A stretch of 64,000 nt of DNA from Erysipelotrichaceae bacterium (GCA_031272515.1 JAISTR010000003.1:62001-126000); one strand, 5' to 3'. Shown: positions 17,262 to 28,700, numbered from the stretch's first letter. The notes: a model not told the origin generated them from the letters alone. Translations and numbers: made by a program.

Positions 17262-18490
17262 GTGACCGGGAGATTTTTGAATTAATTGACGAAGAAGCGA
17301 GAAGACAGACCAACAACATTGAGCTGATTGCCTCCGAGAACTACACCAGTCAGGAGGTACTGAAGGCAGCCGGCTCAATTTTGACCAACAAGTATGCGGA
17401 AGGCTATCCGGGCAGACGGCACTACGGCGGCTGCGAGGTTATCGACAAAATTGAGACGCTGGCCATTGAGCGTTGCAAAAGCCTGTTTGGGGCAGAGCAT
17501 GCCAATGTTCAGCCGCATTCCGGGTCTTCCGCCAATATGGCCGTTTATATGTCGATATTGGAGCCGGGCGATAAAGTGCTGGGCATGGACCTCAATGCCG
17601 GCGGGCATCTGACCCATGGCTCACCCGTCAACTTCTCTGGCAAGATCTATCAGTTTTTCAGCTATGGGGTAAACCGGGAGACTGAGACCATCGACTATGA
17701 TGAGGTCTATCAGATTGCCCAGGAAGTGAAGCCCAAGCTGATTGTAGCCGGGGCGAGCGCCTATCCCAGGATCATCGACTTTGCGAAGTTTGAAGAGATC
17801 GCCAAGTCGGTGGGTGCGAAACTGATGGTGGATATGGCCCACATCGCCGGACTGGTGGCAACCGGCCATCATCCTTCCCCTGTGCCTTACAGCGACTTTG
17901 TCACCAGCACCACCCACAAGACCCTCAGGGGTCCCAGAAGCGGTCTGGTATTATGCAAGAGCGAATACGCACGCAGCCTTGACCGCTGCGTCTTTCCGGG
18001 CATCCAGGGCGGGCCTTTGGAGCACATCATTGCGTCCAAGGCAATCTGCTTCAAGAAAGCCGCGGCTTCAGACTTCAAGGACTACAGCAGCCAGATTATT
18101 GCCAACACCCAGGCCTTTGTCAAAAGCCTGCAGGCGCAGGGATTACGGATTGTGTCCGGCGGCAGCGACAACCACCTGATTCTGGCGGATGTGCTGTCCT
18201 CCTATAATCTGACCGGCAAGCAGGCGGAAGCGGCTTTGGATGCGGTGGCAATCACCGCCAACAAGAATACAATCCCCTTTGATACCCAGAAAGCGCTGGT
18301 CACCAGCGGCATCCGTTTGGGGACCCCGGCGATGACCACCCGCGGTTTCAAGGAAAAGGAATTCACCCAGGTGGGTACCTGGATTGGCGAGGTGCTGAAA
18401 CACTTCGGGGATGAGAGCGTCTATCAGAGAGTCAGAAAGGAAGTGCTGGCTTTGACCGCAAACTATCCTTTGGATTGGGAGAAGCCGTGA
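17258..18490 (+). CDS. glyA: Serine hydroxymethyltransferase
   Basis: 410 residues, full length. Features: [10 protein letters not shown] near the N-terminus, the tetrahydrofolate region [13 protein letters not shown], and the PLP lysine in [14 protein letters not shown]. It converts serine plus tetrahydrofolate to glycine and 5,10-methylene-THF, feeding one-carbon units to thymidylate and purines. It overlaps the fusion gene upstream and the flavoprotein gene downstream by 4 nt each, so all are co-translated. Confidence 0.97.
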   Translation: MSDREIFELIDEEARRQTNNIELIASENYTSQEVLKAAGSILTNKYAEGYPGRRHYGGCEVIDKIETLAIERCKSLFGAEHANVQPHSGSSANMAVYMSILEPGDKVLGMDLNAGGHLTHGSPVNFSGKIYQFFSYGVNRETETIDYDEVYQIAQEVKPKLIVAGASAYPRIIDFAKFEEIAKSVGAKLMVDMAHIAGLVATGHHPSPVPYSDFVTSTTHKTLRGPRSGLVLCKSEYARSLDRCVFPGIQGGPLEHIIASKAICFKKAAASDFKDYSSQIIANTQAFVKSLQAQGLRIVSGGSDNHLILADVLSSYNLTGKQAEAALDAVAITANKNTIPFDTQKALVTSGIRLGTPAMTTRGFKEKEFTQVGTWIGEVLKHFGDESVYQRVRKEVLALTANYPLDWEKP

Positions 18491-19014
18491 AGATTCTGAT
18501 TTTGCAGGGATCGCCAACCAATGGTCATACCAAGGCGCTGTGTGCAAGCTTTATTGAGTCGCTTGCGGACTGCCATGAAGTAAAACAGGTGGATGTGGCG
18601 AAAAAGAACATCCATGGCTGTCTGGGTTGTGATATGTGTAAACAAACCCCCAATGTCTGTGTACAGCAGGATGACATGATTGGCTTGTTACAAAAAATCA
18701 GCGGGGCAGAGTGCCTGGTATTCGCCAGCCCCATCTACTTTGCGGGGATTACCAGTCAGCTTAAAGCGGTCCTGGACCGCTGCCACTGTTTGGAGAAAGA
18801 CCGCATGCAAAACAAGAAGACGGTCCTGTTATTTACCAGCGGCAGTGTAGATGAAACCGTGATTGCACCGGCACTGGCGATGTTTGATAAGCTTCAAGAA
18901 CACTTTCACTGGACTATGCTGGGCTTGGTCCATGGCCCTGGAGTACATCGGGCAAGTGATGTATTGAATGTTTCTGTTCTGGCCAAAGCCCAGGCTTTGG
19001 GCCAGTCGCTATAA
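18487..19014 (+). CDS. NADPH-dependent FMN reductase/flavodoxin-fold protein
   Basis: 175 residues from GTG 18487 (GTGA overlap with glyA). The flavodoxin fold is shown by [17 protein letters not shown] (FMN-phosphate loop) and [20 protein letters not shown]; between them is [14 protein letters not shown] with four cysteines, the pattern of iron-sulfur flavoprotein or multimeric flavodoxin relatives. Probably a cytoplasmic reductase for quinones or other small acceptors. Its insertion between glyA and upp is not the ancestral order. Confidence 0.85.
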   Translation: MKILILQGSPTNGHTKALCASFIESLADCHEVKQVDVAKKNIHGCLGCDMCKQTPNVCVQQDDMIGLLQKISGAECLVFASPIYFAGITSQLKAVLDRCHCLEKDRMQNKKTVLLFTSGSVDETVIAPALAMFDKLQEHFHWTMLGLVHGPGVHRASDVLNVSVLAKAQALGQSL

Positions 19015-19028
19015 GGAGGGCAGAGAGT

Positions 19029-19649
19029 ATGCTGAATGTATTGAATCATCCCCTGATTACCCACAAGCTGGCGGTCATGCGGGCCGTCGATTGCGGCACC
19101 AAGGACTTCCGTCAGAACCTGGATGAGATTGCCGGGCTGATGGCCTATGAAATCACCCGCAACATGCCGACCAAGAAGGTCAGGATCACCACCCCGCTGG
19201 AGGACATGGACACCTTTAAATTGGCCAGGGACATTGTCCTGGTGCCGATTTTAAGGGCCGGACTTGGCATGGTGGATGGCATCCGGGCTTTGATTCCGAC
19301 CGCGAAGGTCGGGCACATCGGTCTGTACCGGGATGAAGAGACCCTGGAGCCGCATGAATACTTTGCGAAGTTTCCGTCCAATCTGCCGGATGCCGAGGTC
19401 ATGATCCTGGACCCGATGCTGGCAACCGGCGGTTCCGCTGATGCTGCCATCACTTTGGTCAAGCGGCGCGGCGCCCGCTTTATCCGGCTGGTCTGCCTGG
19501 TCGGGGCACCGGAAGGGGTCAAGCGGATTGAGAGCTCCCATCCGGAAGTCGATATCTTTTTGGCCGCATTGGATGACAAACTCAATGACAAGGGCTATAT
19601 CATGCCCGGATTGGGTGATGCCGGCGACCGCATTTTCGGCACCAAGTAA
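19029..19649 (+). CDS. upp: Uracil phosphoribosyltransferase
   Basis: 206 residues, normal length, with a GGAGGG ribosome site. Upp motifs: [25 protein letters not shown], the PRPP loop [12 protein letters not shown] and the C-terminal uracil-binding [11 protein letters not shown]. Makes UMP from uracil and PRPP. It directly precedes the ATP synthase genes as in Bacillus. Confidence 0.97.
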   Translation: MLNVLNHPLITHKLAVMRAVDCGTKDFRQNLDEIAGLMAYEITRNMPTKKVRITTPLEDMDTFKLARDIVLVPILRAGLGMVDGIRALIPTAKVGHIGLYRDEETLEPHEYFAKFPSNLPDAEVMILDPMLATGGSADAAITLVKRRGARFIRLVCLVGAPEGVKRIESSHPEVDIFLAALDDKLNDKGYIMPGLGDAGDRIFGTK

Positions 19650-19650
19650 G

Positions 19651-19995
19651 ATGAACCGCAAAATTCTGTATCTGGCTTTTTCCCTGGGCGCAGTCTGCGC
19701 CCTGGTTTTTGGGTTTTTTTCCTTTTGGGCAGGGCTGGCGGTGCTGCTTGGATTAGGCGCCAGTCTTCTTTCCTATTTCCTTTTAGTCTACTCAAGCGGT
19801 TTCATCATCCGCTATCAAGGCTATAAATTTGTGTTTGCGCTGGCTTTGGTGCTGCGCTATGGGGTCCTGCTTGCCCCGTTATTTCTCTATCTTTTTGTAC
19901 CGGAATATGGTATTTTATTTGGTGTATTGGCGGGGGAAAGCTTATTGAAGATTTGCATCTGGTTGGATGCTTACCGCCAAGGAAAAACGGTTTGA
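19651..19995 (+). CDS. atpI: ATP synthase protein I-like membrane protein
   Basis: 114 residues from ATG 19651, one nt after the upp stop. Four hydrophobic segments (about 7-25, 29-47, 63-80 and 84-102). Sequence is weakly conserved but the place between upp and atpB, the size and the topology match AtpI, which assists c-ring assembly. It ends in YRQGKTV and leaves 2 nt before atpB. Confidence 0.78.
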   Translation: MNRKILYLAFSLGAVCALVFGFFSFWAGLAVLLGLGASLLSYFLLVYSSGFIIRYQGYKFVFALALVLRYGVLLAPLFLYLFVPEYGILFGVLAGESLLKICIWLDAYRQGKTV

Positions 19996-19997
19996 AG

Positions 19998-20702
19998 ATG
20001 ACGATACAGGCTCAGGTATTTGTAATTGTTGCGGTGACTGCTGCGTTGGCACTCTTGATGTGGCGCATGGGCGCTGCCGCCCGAAAAGCGAATCCTTATG
20101 AGAAACCAAAAGGACTGGCTTTTTTGGCTTTGACGCTGGTGGAGACGGTAGACGGGCTGGTGGCTGGTGTTACCACCCATCCGGGCTACCGCAAGTGGAT
20201 GGGTCCCTACATCGGGGCGATTGCCTCCTATATCTTAGTCAGCAACCTCCTCGGTCTTCTCTCCATCGATTCCCCCACCAACAACTACTCGGTCACCCTG
20301 TCCCTGACTTTGGTGACCTGGGTCTTGATTCAGGCCACCAACATCCGCACCAACGGCGTCAAGGGTTACTTCAAGTCCTTCTTTGAACCCTATCCGCCCT
20401 TTGTCATCATGAATTTCTTCGGCACCATTGCGCCCTTGATTTCCATGTCTTTGCGCTTGTTTGGCAATATCCTTTCCGGCGGGTTTATCCTGTATCTGTT
20501 TTATACCTTCACCGCATATCTCTCATCCCTGATTCCGGCAATCGGTTCGTTTAATTTTCTGGGGGTTCTGATCGCCCCGTTTTTACATGCGTACTTCGAT
20601 ATCTTTGCCGGCTGTATTCAAATGTATATATTCATCTCGCTGTCGATGGTGTTTATTGGCAACAACACCCCGGCAAACGAGTCGTCACCCATTGAAGAAT
20701 AG
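19998..20702 (+). CDS. atpB: F1Fo ATP synthase subunit a
   Basis: 234 residues from ATG 19998. The essential Arg of the ion channel lies in SMSLRLFGNILSGG, followed by HAYFDIFAGCIQMYIF. Integral membrane subunit that forms the ion half-channels against the c ring. Short N-terminus compared with many a subunits. GGAGG follows for atpE. Confidence 0.96.
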   Translation: MTIQAQVFVIVAVTAALALLMWRMGAAARKANPYEKPKGLAFLALTLVETVDGLVAGVTTHPGYRKWMGPYIGAIASYILVSNLLGLLSIDSPTNNYSVTLSLTLVTWVLIQATNIRTNGVKGYFKSFFEPYPPFVIMNFFGTIAPLISMSLRLFGNILSGGFILYLFYTFTAYLSSLIPAIGSFNFLGVLIAPFLHAYFDIFAGCIQMYIFISLSMVFIGNNTPANESSPIEE

Positions 20703-20948
<246 letters not shown>

Positions 20949-20954
20949 GTTTCT

Positions 20955-21470
20955 ATGGATTTCGAAATTGCCGGGAAACTGTTTCCCAATCTTTTGACTA
21001 TGATTACGCAGCTGGCTGCCACCGGTGTGCTGTTTTTGTGTGCCTACAAGTGGCTGTGGCCCAGTGTGCATAAGATGATTGAGGCCAGGGCCTTGAAGGT
21101 CCAGACCAGCCTGAATGAGGCAGAGGAAAAACAGAAACAAAGCGAGCTGTTATTGGCGGATGCCAATGCCAAGCTGCGCGAAGCCGATCATCTGGGCAAG
21201 GAGCTGGTGGAAACTGCCAAGAAGCAGGCAGAGGCTACCCGCAAGGAATTATTGGATAAGGCAGCTTTGGAGGCCAACCAGAAACTGGAGGCCGCGCGCG
21301 AGGAAATCGAGCGCGAGCGCGCCGAAATGCGCGAAGCGCTGCAAAGAGAAATCGTCGAGGTTGCCTTTGCGGCGACGCACCGGCTGTTAGAGAAAAAGCC
21401 GGATGCCGGGGACCGCTATGACCTGGAGCACTTTGTTTCAGCCTTAAAGGAAAGCCATGGACCCAATTAG
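20955..21470 (+). CDS. atpF: F1Fo ATP synthase subunit b
   Basis: 171 residues: one N-terminal membrane helix (about 11-33) and a long charged coiled coil (residues 45-150, dense in Glu, Lys, Ala), the peripheral stalk. No lipobox. It overlaps atpH by 14 nt. A run of GCGC-rich codons near 21300 encodes AREEIERERAEMREA. Confidence 0.94.
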   Translation: MDFEIAGKLFPNLLTMITQLAATGVLFLCAYKWLWPSVHKMIEARALKVQTSLNEAEEKQKQSELLLADANAKLREADHLGKELVETAKKQAEATRKELLDKAALEANQKLEAAREEIERERAEMREALQREIVEVAFAATHRLLEKKPDAGDRYDLEHFVSALKESHGPN

Positions 21471-21993
21471 CAGCCGGTACGGGGAAGCCGCTTTTGATTT
21501 GGCCAAAAGCGCAAAACAGGAAAAGCTCTGGTTACAGCAAGCCAAGGAAGTGCTGAGCTTATTTGAAAGCACCGGTTTGGACTGGTTTTTAAACCAGGTG
21601 ATGATTCCTTTGGAAGCAAAGAAGGAAACCGTGAAGAAGCTGTTTGAAAAAGAATTGGCCAAAGACCTTGTGACCTTGATGCTGTTGATGCTCGACAAGG
21701 GACGGCAGCGTTATATTCAGCCGGCTTTGGTGGACCTGGTAGCCCGCATCAACCGCGACCAGGGAATTGTGGAAGGGATTGTCTATGCGGTAAAACCCTT
21801 GAAAGAAGAAGAAAAAACCATTTTGGAAAAGACCTTTTCAGAACTGCTGCACAAGCAGGTATCCCTGCGGGCAAGGATTGACAAAAACCTTTTGGCAGGC
21901 TGGAAAGTAATGATACAGGACCGCATTTGGGACGGCTCATTGCAAAGCAATTTTGAAGCCCTCAAACGCGAAGCCTTGAAGGAAGGGGCGTGA
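21457..21993 (+). CDS. atpH: F1Fo ATP synthase subunit delta
   Basis: 178 residues beginning [16 protein letters not shown], the usual OSCP/delta start, and ending in the conserved C-terminal region ([20 protein letters not shown]). Links F1 to the b stalk. Overlaps both neighbours. Confidence 0.94.
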   Translation: MDPISSRYGEAAFDLAKSAKQEKLWLQQAKEVLSLFESTGLDWFLNQVMIPLEAKKETVKKLFEKELAKDLVTLMLLMLDKGRQRYIQPALVDLVARINRDQGIVEGIVYAVKPLKEEEKTILEKTFSELLHKQVSLRARIDKNLLAGWKVMIQDRIWDGSLQSNFEALKREALKEGA

Positions 21994-23513
21994 GTGAAAT
22001 GAATCTGAAAGCCGAAGAAGTCAGTGCCATCATCAAGGATCAGATCCGGCACTATGAAGATAAGATTGAGCAGAAGGATGTTGGCTATGTCATCAAAGTG
22101 GGCGATGGCATCGCCTTATTGCATGGACTTCAGTCCTGCATGGCCAATGAGCTGCTGCTTTTTCCCCATGAGGTCTATGGCCTGGCTTTAAACCTGGAGG
22201 AGGACAGCGTCGGTGCCGTTTTACTGGGACCTGACGCCTTAATCAAGGAAGGGGATGAGGTCAAGCGGACCGGCAGAATCATGGAAGTGCCGGTGGGGGA
22301 TAGCCTGTTGGGAAGAGTCGTCAACGCCCTGGGCGAGCCGATTGACGGCCGCGGTGAGATCCCCCATAGCAAAACCCGGCCGATTGAGCGGGTGGCACCG
22401 GGGGTGATGACCCGGCGTTCGGTGTATCAGCCGCTGCAGACCGGGCTCAAGATCATCGACTCGATGATTCCGATTGGAAAGGGCCAGCGGGAGCTGATTA
22501 TCGGCGACCGCCAGACTGGCAAGACGGCGATAGCCATTGATACGATTTTGAACCAGAAGGGCCAGGATGTCCTTTGTATCTATGTGGCCATCGGCCAGAA
22601 GGCCAGTACCGTAGCCCAGATTGTCGAAAAACTCAAACAAAGCGAAGCCTTAAAGTACACGACGGTGGTCTGTGCCACCGCCAGTGAATCGGCGCCGCTG
22701 TTATACATGGCGCCTTACGCCGGCTGTGCGATGGGGGAGGAGTGGATGGAGCAGGGCAGGGATGTCCTGATTATCTATGACGACCTTTCCAAGCATGCGG
22801 TTGCCTACCGGACGATGTCGCTGTTACTTAGAAGACCGCCGGGACGGGAAGCCTATCCCGGGGATGTCTTTTATCTGCACTCGCGCTTATTGGAGCGGGC
22901 GGCAAAGCTCAATGATGAGCTGGGCGGGGGCTCACTGACGGCCTTGCCGATTATCGAGACCCAGGCGGGTGATATCTCCGCCTATATCCCCACCAATGTG
23001 ATTTCCATCACCGATGGCCAGCTGTTTCTGCAAAGCGAGTTGTTCAACTCCGGGGTCCGCCCGGCGGTGGACAGCGGACTATCGGTCTCCCGGGTTGGCG
23101 GTGCGGCCCAGACCAAGGCGATGAAGCAGGTAGCCGGCTCGCTGAAGCTGGAGCTGGCCCAATACCATGAACTCTTGGCCTTTACCCAATTTGGCTCCGA
23201 CCTCGATGCCGCTACCAAGGCGGTCATTGACCATGGGGCCAGGCTGACGGAACTTTTAAAGCAGCCGCAGTATGATCCCTATTCATTAAGCGAGCAGGTT
23301 GTGTCCCTGTTTTTGGCAAAGTACGGGTTTCTCAAGGATGTGGAGCTGGCGGAGGTGCATGAATTTGAGCATGGTGCCCTAAGCTGGCTTAAGGACAGGC
23401 ATCCGGAGGTATTAGAGAGTATCACTGAAAAAAAGGTTCTCAGTGAAGAACTGATTGCGAAATTGAAGAAGGAGATTGGACAGTACGCGAAGCAGTTCGC
23501 GAAGCTGCATTAG
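21990..23513 (+). CDS. atpA: F1Fo ATP synthase subunit alpha
   Basis: 507 residues from GTG 21990 (GTGA overlap; an ATG nine nt later is also possible). P-loop [17 protein letters not shown] and the alpha signature [17 protein letters not shown] are present. Non-catalytic nucleotide-binding subunit of the F1 head. Confidence 0.97.
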   Translation: MSEMNLKAEEVSAIIKDQIRHYEDKIEQKDVGYVIKVGDGIALLHGLQSCMANELLLFPHEVYGLALNLEEDSVGAVLLGPDALIKEGDEVKRTGRIMEVPVGDSLLGRVVNALGEPIDGRGEIPHSKTRPIERVAPGVMTRRSVYQPLQTGLKIIDSMIPIGKGQRELIIGDRQTGKTAIAIDTILNQKGQDVLCIYVAIGQKASTVAQIVEKLKQSEALKYTTVVCATASESAPLLYMAPYAGCAMGEEWMEQGRDVLIIYDDLSKHAVAYRTMSLLLRRPPGREAYPGDVFYLHSRLLERAAKLNDELGGGSLTALPIIETQAGDISAYIPTNVISITDGQLFLQSELFNSGVRPAVDSGLSVSRVGGAAQTKAMKQVAGSLKLELAQYHELLAFTQFGSDLDAATKAVIDHGARLTELLKQPQYDPYSLSEQVVSLFLAKYGFLKDVELAEVHEFEHGALSWLKDRHPEVLESITEKKVLSEELIAKLKKEIGQYAKQFAKLH

Positions 23514-23515
23514 TT

Positions 23516-24346
23516 ATGTCAAACTCCAAGCAATTGATTCGCCACCGGATTGCCAGCATCACCACTACCCGCAAAATCACCAATGCGATGGAACTGATGG
23601 CAACCGGCAAGCTGAAAAAACAGAAAGAGCGGATGCTGCAATACCGCGAGTATGGCGAGCAGGTAAGACAGTTTGCGGCACAGGTATTGGTCCAGGATAT
23701 TGAGTCCGACCTTTTGAAAAGCCAGGAAGGAGGCTGTGTGACCATTGCCTTCTGCTCGGATATCGGCTTATGCGGCGGCTACAACGTCAACCTGCAAAAG
23801 CTGGCGATGGAAGAGCTGGACCCTGAAGACCCGTTATTTCTGATTGGCAAAAAGGCGCTGTCCTTCTTTGTCAATAACGGCTTTGATTTACAAAATGAAA
23901 TGACCGGCAGCGATGATCTGACCTTCGCAGAGCTGGCGAAGATTACCCGCCAGGCTTTGGCTTTGTATTATGAGAAGAAGGCCGGGTCACTGCAGATTCT
24001 CTATACCCGCTTTGTCAATGCGATTACCTTTGAACCGGTGGTTGTGAAGCTATTGCCTTTAGAAAAACCGGTTAGTCAAAACCGGCTTCATAAGGAAACC
24101 ATCTTTGACCCCGATCCGCAGAGTGTCCTGTCGGCCTTGTTGCCGATGTATCTGGAATCACTGGTCTATGGTGCCTTTCTGGAGAGCAAGACCAGTGAGC
24201 AGGCCTGCCGGCGCATGGCTATGGAGACGGCAACCGACAATGCGGATGAACTGATTGAAACGCTTAAAATGGACTACAACCGTGCCAGACAGGCGGCTAT
24301 CACCCAGGAGATTACGGAGATAGTGGCCGGGGCCGATGCATTATAG
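23516..24346 (+). CDS. atpG: F1Fo ATP synthase subunit gamma
   Basis: 276 residues. N-terminal helix IRHRIASITTTRKITNAMELM and C-terminal helix NADELIETLKMDYNRARQAAITQEI, the two strands of the rotor coiled coil, with CSDIGLCGGYN between. Central stalk of F1. Confidence 0.96.
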   Translation: MSNSKQLIRHRIASITTTRKITNAMELMATGKLKKQKERMLQYREYGEQVRQFAAQVLVQDIESDLLKSQEGGCVTIAFCSDIGLCGGYNVNLQKLAMEELDPEDPLFLIGKKALSFFVNNGFDLQNEMTGSDDLTFAELAKITRQALALYYEKKAGSLQILYTRFVNAITFEPVVVKLLPLEKPVSQNRLHKETIFDPDPQSVLSALLPMYLESLVYGAFLESKTSEQACRRMAMETATDNADELIETLKMDYNRARQAAITQEITEIVAGADAL

Positions 24347-25758
<1,412 letters not shown>

Positions 25759-25759
<1 letters not shown>

Positions 25760-26157
25760 TGTTCTCCTTAAGGATTGTGACGCCCGCGGGTATCTATAAA
25801 GAAATTGATGAGGTGAAGCTTTTGAACTTTGTTACCCCGGATGGGATGCGCGGGCTCTTAAGCAACCATATGCCGCTGGCAGCGGTTTTGACCATTTCCA
25901 AAATGACGGTGGTCGAGGATAAGAAGCGTACCGACTACGCGATTGCCGAGGGCTTTTTGTCCTTTCAGAATAACCAGGCTCTGGTAATTGCCCAGGCGGT
26001 GGAGAGAAAAGGCGATATTGATGTCGCCCGGGCCTTGGCCCAAAAGGAAGCGGCGGAGAAGCGCCTCTTACAAAAGGAGAGCGAGGATTACCTGCGGGCG
26101 CAGGTATCGCTGCAGAAGGCCTTGAACCGGCTTAAGGTAGCTGGCGAGAAGGAATAG
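25759..26157 (+). CDS. atpC: F1Fo ATP synthase subunit epsilon
   Basis: 132 residues: N-terminal beta sandwich (LRIVTPAGIYKEIDEVKLLN, HMPLAAVL) and a C-terminal helical hairpin. Regulates the rotor. Last gene of the operon; an unusual feature is none, and a hairpin terminator follows. Confidence 0.94.
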
Positions 26158-26163
26158 AGCAAG

Positions 26164-26207
26164 AACCTGTCAAGGTTGACAAGCCAGCCAGGACAGGTTA
26201 TTTTTTT
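26164..26207 (+). terminator. Intrinsic terminator of the ATP synthase operon
   Basis: AACCTGTC (26164-26171) pairs with GACAGGTT (26192-26199), 20-nt loop, then A and seven T. It ends only 21 nt before the next gene, so that gene must rely on readthrough or on a promoter inside the terminator region. Confidence 0.75.
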
Positions 26208-26228
26208 AGAAAATCAGGGGGGATTTTC

Positions 26229-26849
26229 ATGTCAGAGATAACCAAGCCAAAGGTAAAGAAGGTCTATTACCATTACCGCTGCTGCTATTGCAAAAAAGAT
26301 TCCGGACCCTTGGATTTCGGGGTCGTGAAACTGCTGAAGATGGCGAAAGATAATCCGCAAAAACAGGCAGAGTACCTAAGCCAGCTGGCTTTGGTGCGGG
26401 ATAAACTGATGGCAAGTCAAAAGGAAGACCACAATGAAATTTTGACTTTGTTGGAGCTCTTTCGCACGGAGTTTGATGCCAGCTGCCCGCATTGTAAGAA
26501 AATACAACCCTGGGATTATCAGCTTGCAGGCAGGTACAAAAAATTCAGCAAAATCCGGTTATGGACTGGTGTGGTACTGGGCAGTTTGTTTTTATTGTAC
26601 TGGCTGATTACCCGTGCCAGCATGAAGCCAAATAATGATTTATTGGTTTTTGCTTTGGTGATGCTGGGGGCTGGGATTGCTGTAGGTTACTTTTGGCAGC
26701 GGGAATATGAGAAGAAGTACAGCGAATACCACAAATACAAGGACGATGCTGCCTATGACACTTATCCGCAGGTGGTAATTGAGAAAGAGATAGTAAGAGA
26801 AGCGGTGGAAGAGAAAAAAGCGAAGGGAAAAGGAAGGAAGAGGAAGTAA
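26229..26849 (+). CDS. Zinc-ribbon membrane protein, paralogue 1
   Basis: 206 residues from ATG 26229 behind GGGGGG. N-terminal CCYCKKDSG and, about 75 residues on, CPHCKK together look like a split zinc ribbon with a helical insert between. Two membrane helices follow (about 115-133 and 138-156), then a basic tail ending GKGRKRK. The gene at 27918 has the same plan (CIYCGQDSG, CPHCKK, two helices). Family not recognised. Function unknown. Confidence 0.75.
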   Translation: MSEITKPKVKKVYYHYRCCYCKKDSGPLDFGVVKLLKMAKDNPQKQAEYLSQLALVRDKLMASQKEDHNEILTLLELFRTEFDASCPHCKKIQPWDYQLAGRYKKFSKIRLWTGVVLGSLFLLYWLITRASMKPNNDLLVFALVMLGAGIAVGYFWQREYEKKYSEYHKYKDDAAYDTYPQVVIEKEIVREAVEEKKAKGKGRKRK

Positions 26850-26967
26850 TTGTGTAATGTTTGATGACTATCCTTGTTTGTTGTCTTCAATCTGATCTTT
26901 CGTTCCGCCGCAAGGCAAGCGACAATTGAAAAAAATGGTAAATACAGAAATCGTAAACAATTAATAA

Positions 26968-26996
26968 TTGATATTTTATACACCTTGCGATAATAT
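26968..26996 (+). promoter_or_regulatory. Promoter of the small exported-protein gene
   Basis: TTGATA (26968-26973), 17-nt spacer, TAATAT (26991-26996), 24 nt before the start codon. Confidence 0.65.
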
Positions 26997-27020
26997 GGAA
27001 ATATTAATAAGGTGGATAGA

Positions 27021-27359
27021 ATGTTTAGAAGAAGAGAGCTTAAAAAGGTATTTTCTACGGGTATAATAGCGGTCATGATTTTTTGTTTTTTTACGCAGAC
27101 TATATACGCTCTGAGCGAACTCAAAGCAAAAGAGAATGCCACCAAGGCACTCTCCAATACCTATGGTGACTATTATGGGGTCGACATCAACAGTGATGCG
27201 CCAATAACGGTTGATATCCCAATAGAAGAAGCCGGAACATCCTTTACATCCACTAATCCAATTCACTTTGAAGACGATGATGCAGGATTGATCCCAACTG
27301 AAGACGGGTATGTCTATGAAGAGCCCGTGGATGAATTTGCCTCGGTACTATGTGAGTGA
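27021..27359 (+). CDS. Small exported protein, possibly frameshifted
   Basis: 112 residues from ATG 27021, five nt after AAGGTGG. N-terminus MFRRRELKKVFSTG plus a hydrophobic stretch ending in QTIYALS looks like a signal peptide or anchor. The rest is acidic (EDDDAGLIPTEDGYVYEEP). It stops abruptly at 27357-27359, where another frame opens and continues with a plausible helical segment. I cannot tell a real stop from a frameshift. No family recognised; lower GC than neighbours. Confidence 0.6.
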   Translation: MFRRRELKKVFSTGIIAVMIFCFFTQTIYALSELKAKENATKALSNTYGDYYGVDINSDAPITVDIPIEEAGTSFTSTNPIHFEDDDAGLIPTEDGYVYEEPVDEFASVLCE

Positions 27360-27655
27360 AAGCAATTCATCAGAGAAGAAACTTGGAGTATGAAAAACAA
27401 ATTGAACTCAGTCAAGCTGAATTCAATCAAAAAATGGATGAATACACCTCTAAGGTATGGGTTTCGCCAAATTTTCTTCCTACAGTCGGGCTACGCCCTC
27501 CTTTCGGAAGAAAATTTCATATCCATAAGATATCATCTTTGGTGATCATTTTTCTACCTGTCTGTGTCTACTTTTATGGTAGTAGCAATGTTTCTGGTAT
27601 TTATCTTTCTGTGTTGGGTGATAAAGCAGAATGCAAACCGCAGTTAAAGAATTAA
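27356..27655 (+). pseudogene. Possible frame-shifted continuation of the exported-protein gene, interrupted by a palindrome
   Basis: Begins with a GTG overlapping the upstream stop. The first 35 codons give a charged helical sequence (NLEYEKQIELSQAEFNQK), then the frame runs through the 27469-27517 palindrome, which reads as nonsense, then a hydrophobic stretch. In another frame 27573-27655 reads as a good membrane helix (VVAMFLVFIFLCWVIKQ). The pattern suits a decayed gene hit by a small palindromic element, but a chance ORF is possible. Confidence 0.35.
27469..27517. repeat. Nested palindromic element
   Basis: Outer arms AAATTTTCTTCC (27469-27480) and GGAAGAAAATTT (27506-27517) are perfect 12-bp inverted repeats; inside lies GGGC-tac-GCCC (27488-27498). 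No T-run follows, so it is not a plain terminator. It resembles REP-like or IS200/IS605-end hairpins. Confidence 0.75.
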
Positions 27656-27664
27656 ACAGAAGAC

Positions 27665-27722
27665 TGAACTGCCCCCATTTGTAGAAAGTACGATATACTG
27701 AAAAAACAAATGGGGTAGTTCA
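27665..27722. mobile_element. 58-bp TG...CA mini-element or tip-only IS remnant
   Basis: TGAACTGCCCCCATTTGT (27665-27682) faces ACAAATGGGGTAGTTCA (27706-27722): terminal inverted repeats of 17-18 bp with one mismatch/indel and a 23-bp interior. The ends start TG and finish CA, as IS3/IS150-group tips do. I see no clear target duplication. Alternatively it is a terminator (a weak T-run follows). The rest of the gap to 27917 shows nothing else I can name. Confidence 0.5.
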
Positions 27723-27917
27723 ATTTTTGTAAGAACCCTTGACGTGGTTTTCTCTTAAAAATCTATGCAAAATCATTACTATATGAGTCAAAAGAGTTGC
27801 TGCTATTATTTGAATTCTCCATTTTAAGCGGAATAACAAGGAAACTCCCATCTCACCCCATTTGACCCCGCCCCCTAAAAATGTTATGTTTTGTTTTGAT
27901 TGAAGGAGGGATAGAAC

Positions 27918-28556
27918 ATGGCTTCAACTTCAACCAATAAACGGATTACCCTCAAGGGTACTTCCAGTGCCAAAGGTACCTATCGCTATACCTGTATTTA
28001 TTGCGGACAAGACAGCGGGGAGAGGGAGTATACCATCACCAAGACTGTCAGCCAGGAGGTGAATGCCAATGCCGGTTTGGATTCCATCAAGATTCAGACC
28101 AAGCTGAGCTTGGAGGCCAAGTCCCAGCTGGACAAAGCACTCAAAACCTATGGCAGTCAAACCCAGACGCAATTATTGAAGTCACTGCGCCCCTATATCT
28201 CTGTAAAATGTCCCCATTGCAAGAAGCACCAGTTCTGGGATGCGGATTTGCGCACCCTTACCAAGACCCGGGTAATCACCGGTTTTCTGGTGGGGATTGT
28301 ACCCTGTGTCTTATTAATCATTGCAAAGTTCAGCGGCGGGAAGTTTGATCCGATTTTGCCCTGGCTATTGGGTGTTGCCGGCTGGTTTGTTTTGTGCTTT
28401 GGCATCGGCTGGCTGCTTCAAAACAGCTTCAAAAGCAAATACGAGGAAGCCAACAACATCAGAGTCAAGGCGACCTCAATCAATTATCCGGTGTTCACGG
28501 TACCGGAACCCGATCCCATCACCAATCTCACCGATGTGGTCAAGAAGATCCTGTAG
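27918..28556 (+). CDS. Zinc-ribbon membrane protein, paralogue 2
   Basis: 212 residues from ATG 27918 behind GGAGGG. Same plan as the gene at 26229: CIYCGQDSG at about residue 27, a helical insert rich in Gln/Lys/Leu, CPHCKKHQFWD at about 97, two membrane helices (about 115-134 and 141-160) and a polar tail. Shared cysteine spacing and topology indicate a duplication; the tails differ. Function unknown. Confidence 0.77.
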   Translation: MASTSTNKRITLKGTSSAKGTYRYTCIYCGQDSGEREYTITKTVSQEVNANAGLDSIKIQTKLSLEAKSQLDKALKTYGSQTQTQLLKSLRPYISVKCPHCKKHQFWDADLRTLTKTRVITGFLVGIVPCVLLIIAKFSGGKFDPILPWLLGVAGWFVLCFGIGWLLQNSFKSKYEEANNIRVKATSINYPVFTVPEPDPITNLTDVVKKIL

Positions 28557-28633
28557 CTGCGTGATGAATGTCCCTTGGTTTTTATACGGACAAAAGATGA
28601 ACTGTATCGTATTTGGAAAATAATCGAAGAAAT

Positions 28634-28665
28634 AAACCGGCTTCTTTCACCCGAAGCCGGTTTTT
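28634..28665. terminator. Intrinsic terminator
   Basis: AAACCGGCTTC-tttcacCC-GAAGCCGGTTTTT: 10-11-bp stem followed by T-run, 78 nt after the paralogue 2 stop. Confidence 0.85.
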
Positions 28666-28700
28666 GCGCATTTGTTTTCCCCAAGCGCATTTTCGTACGT

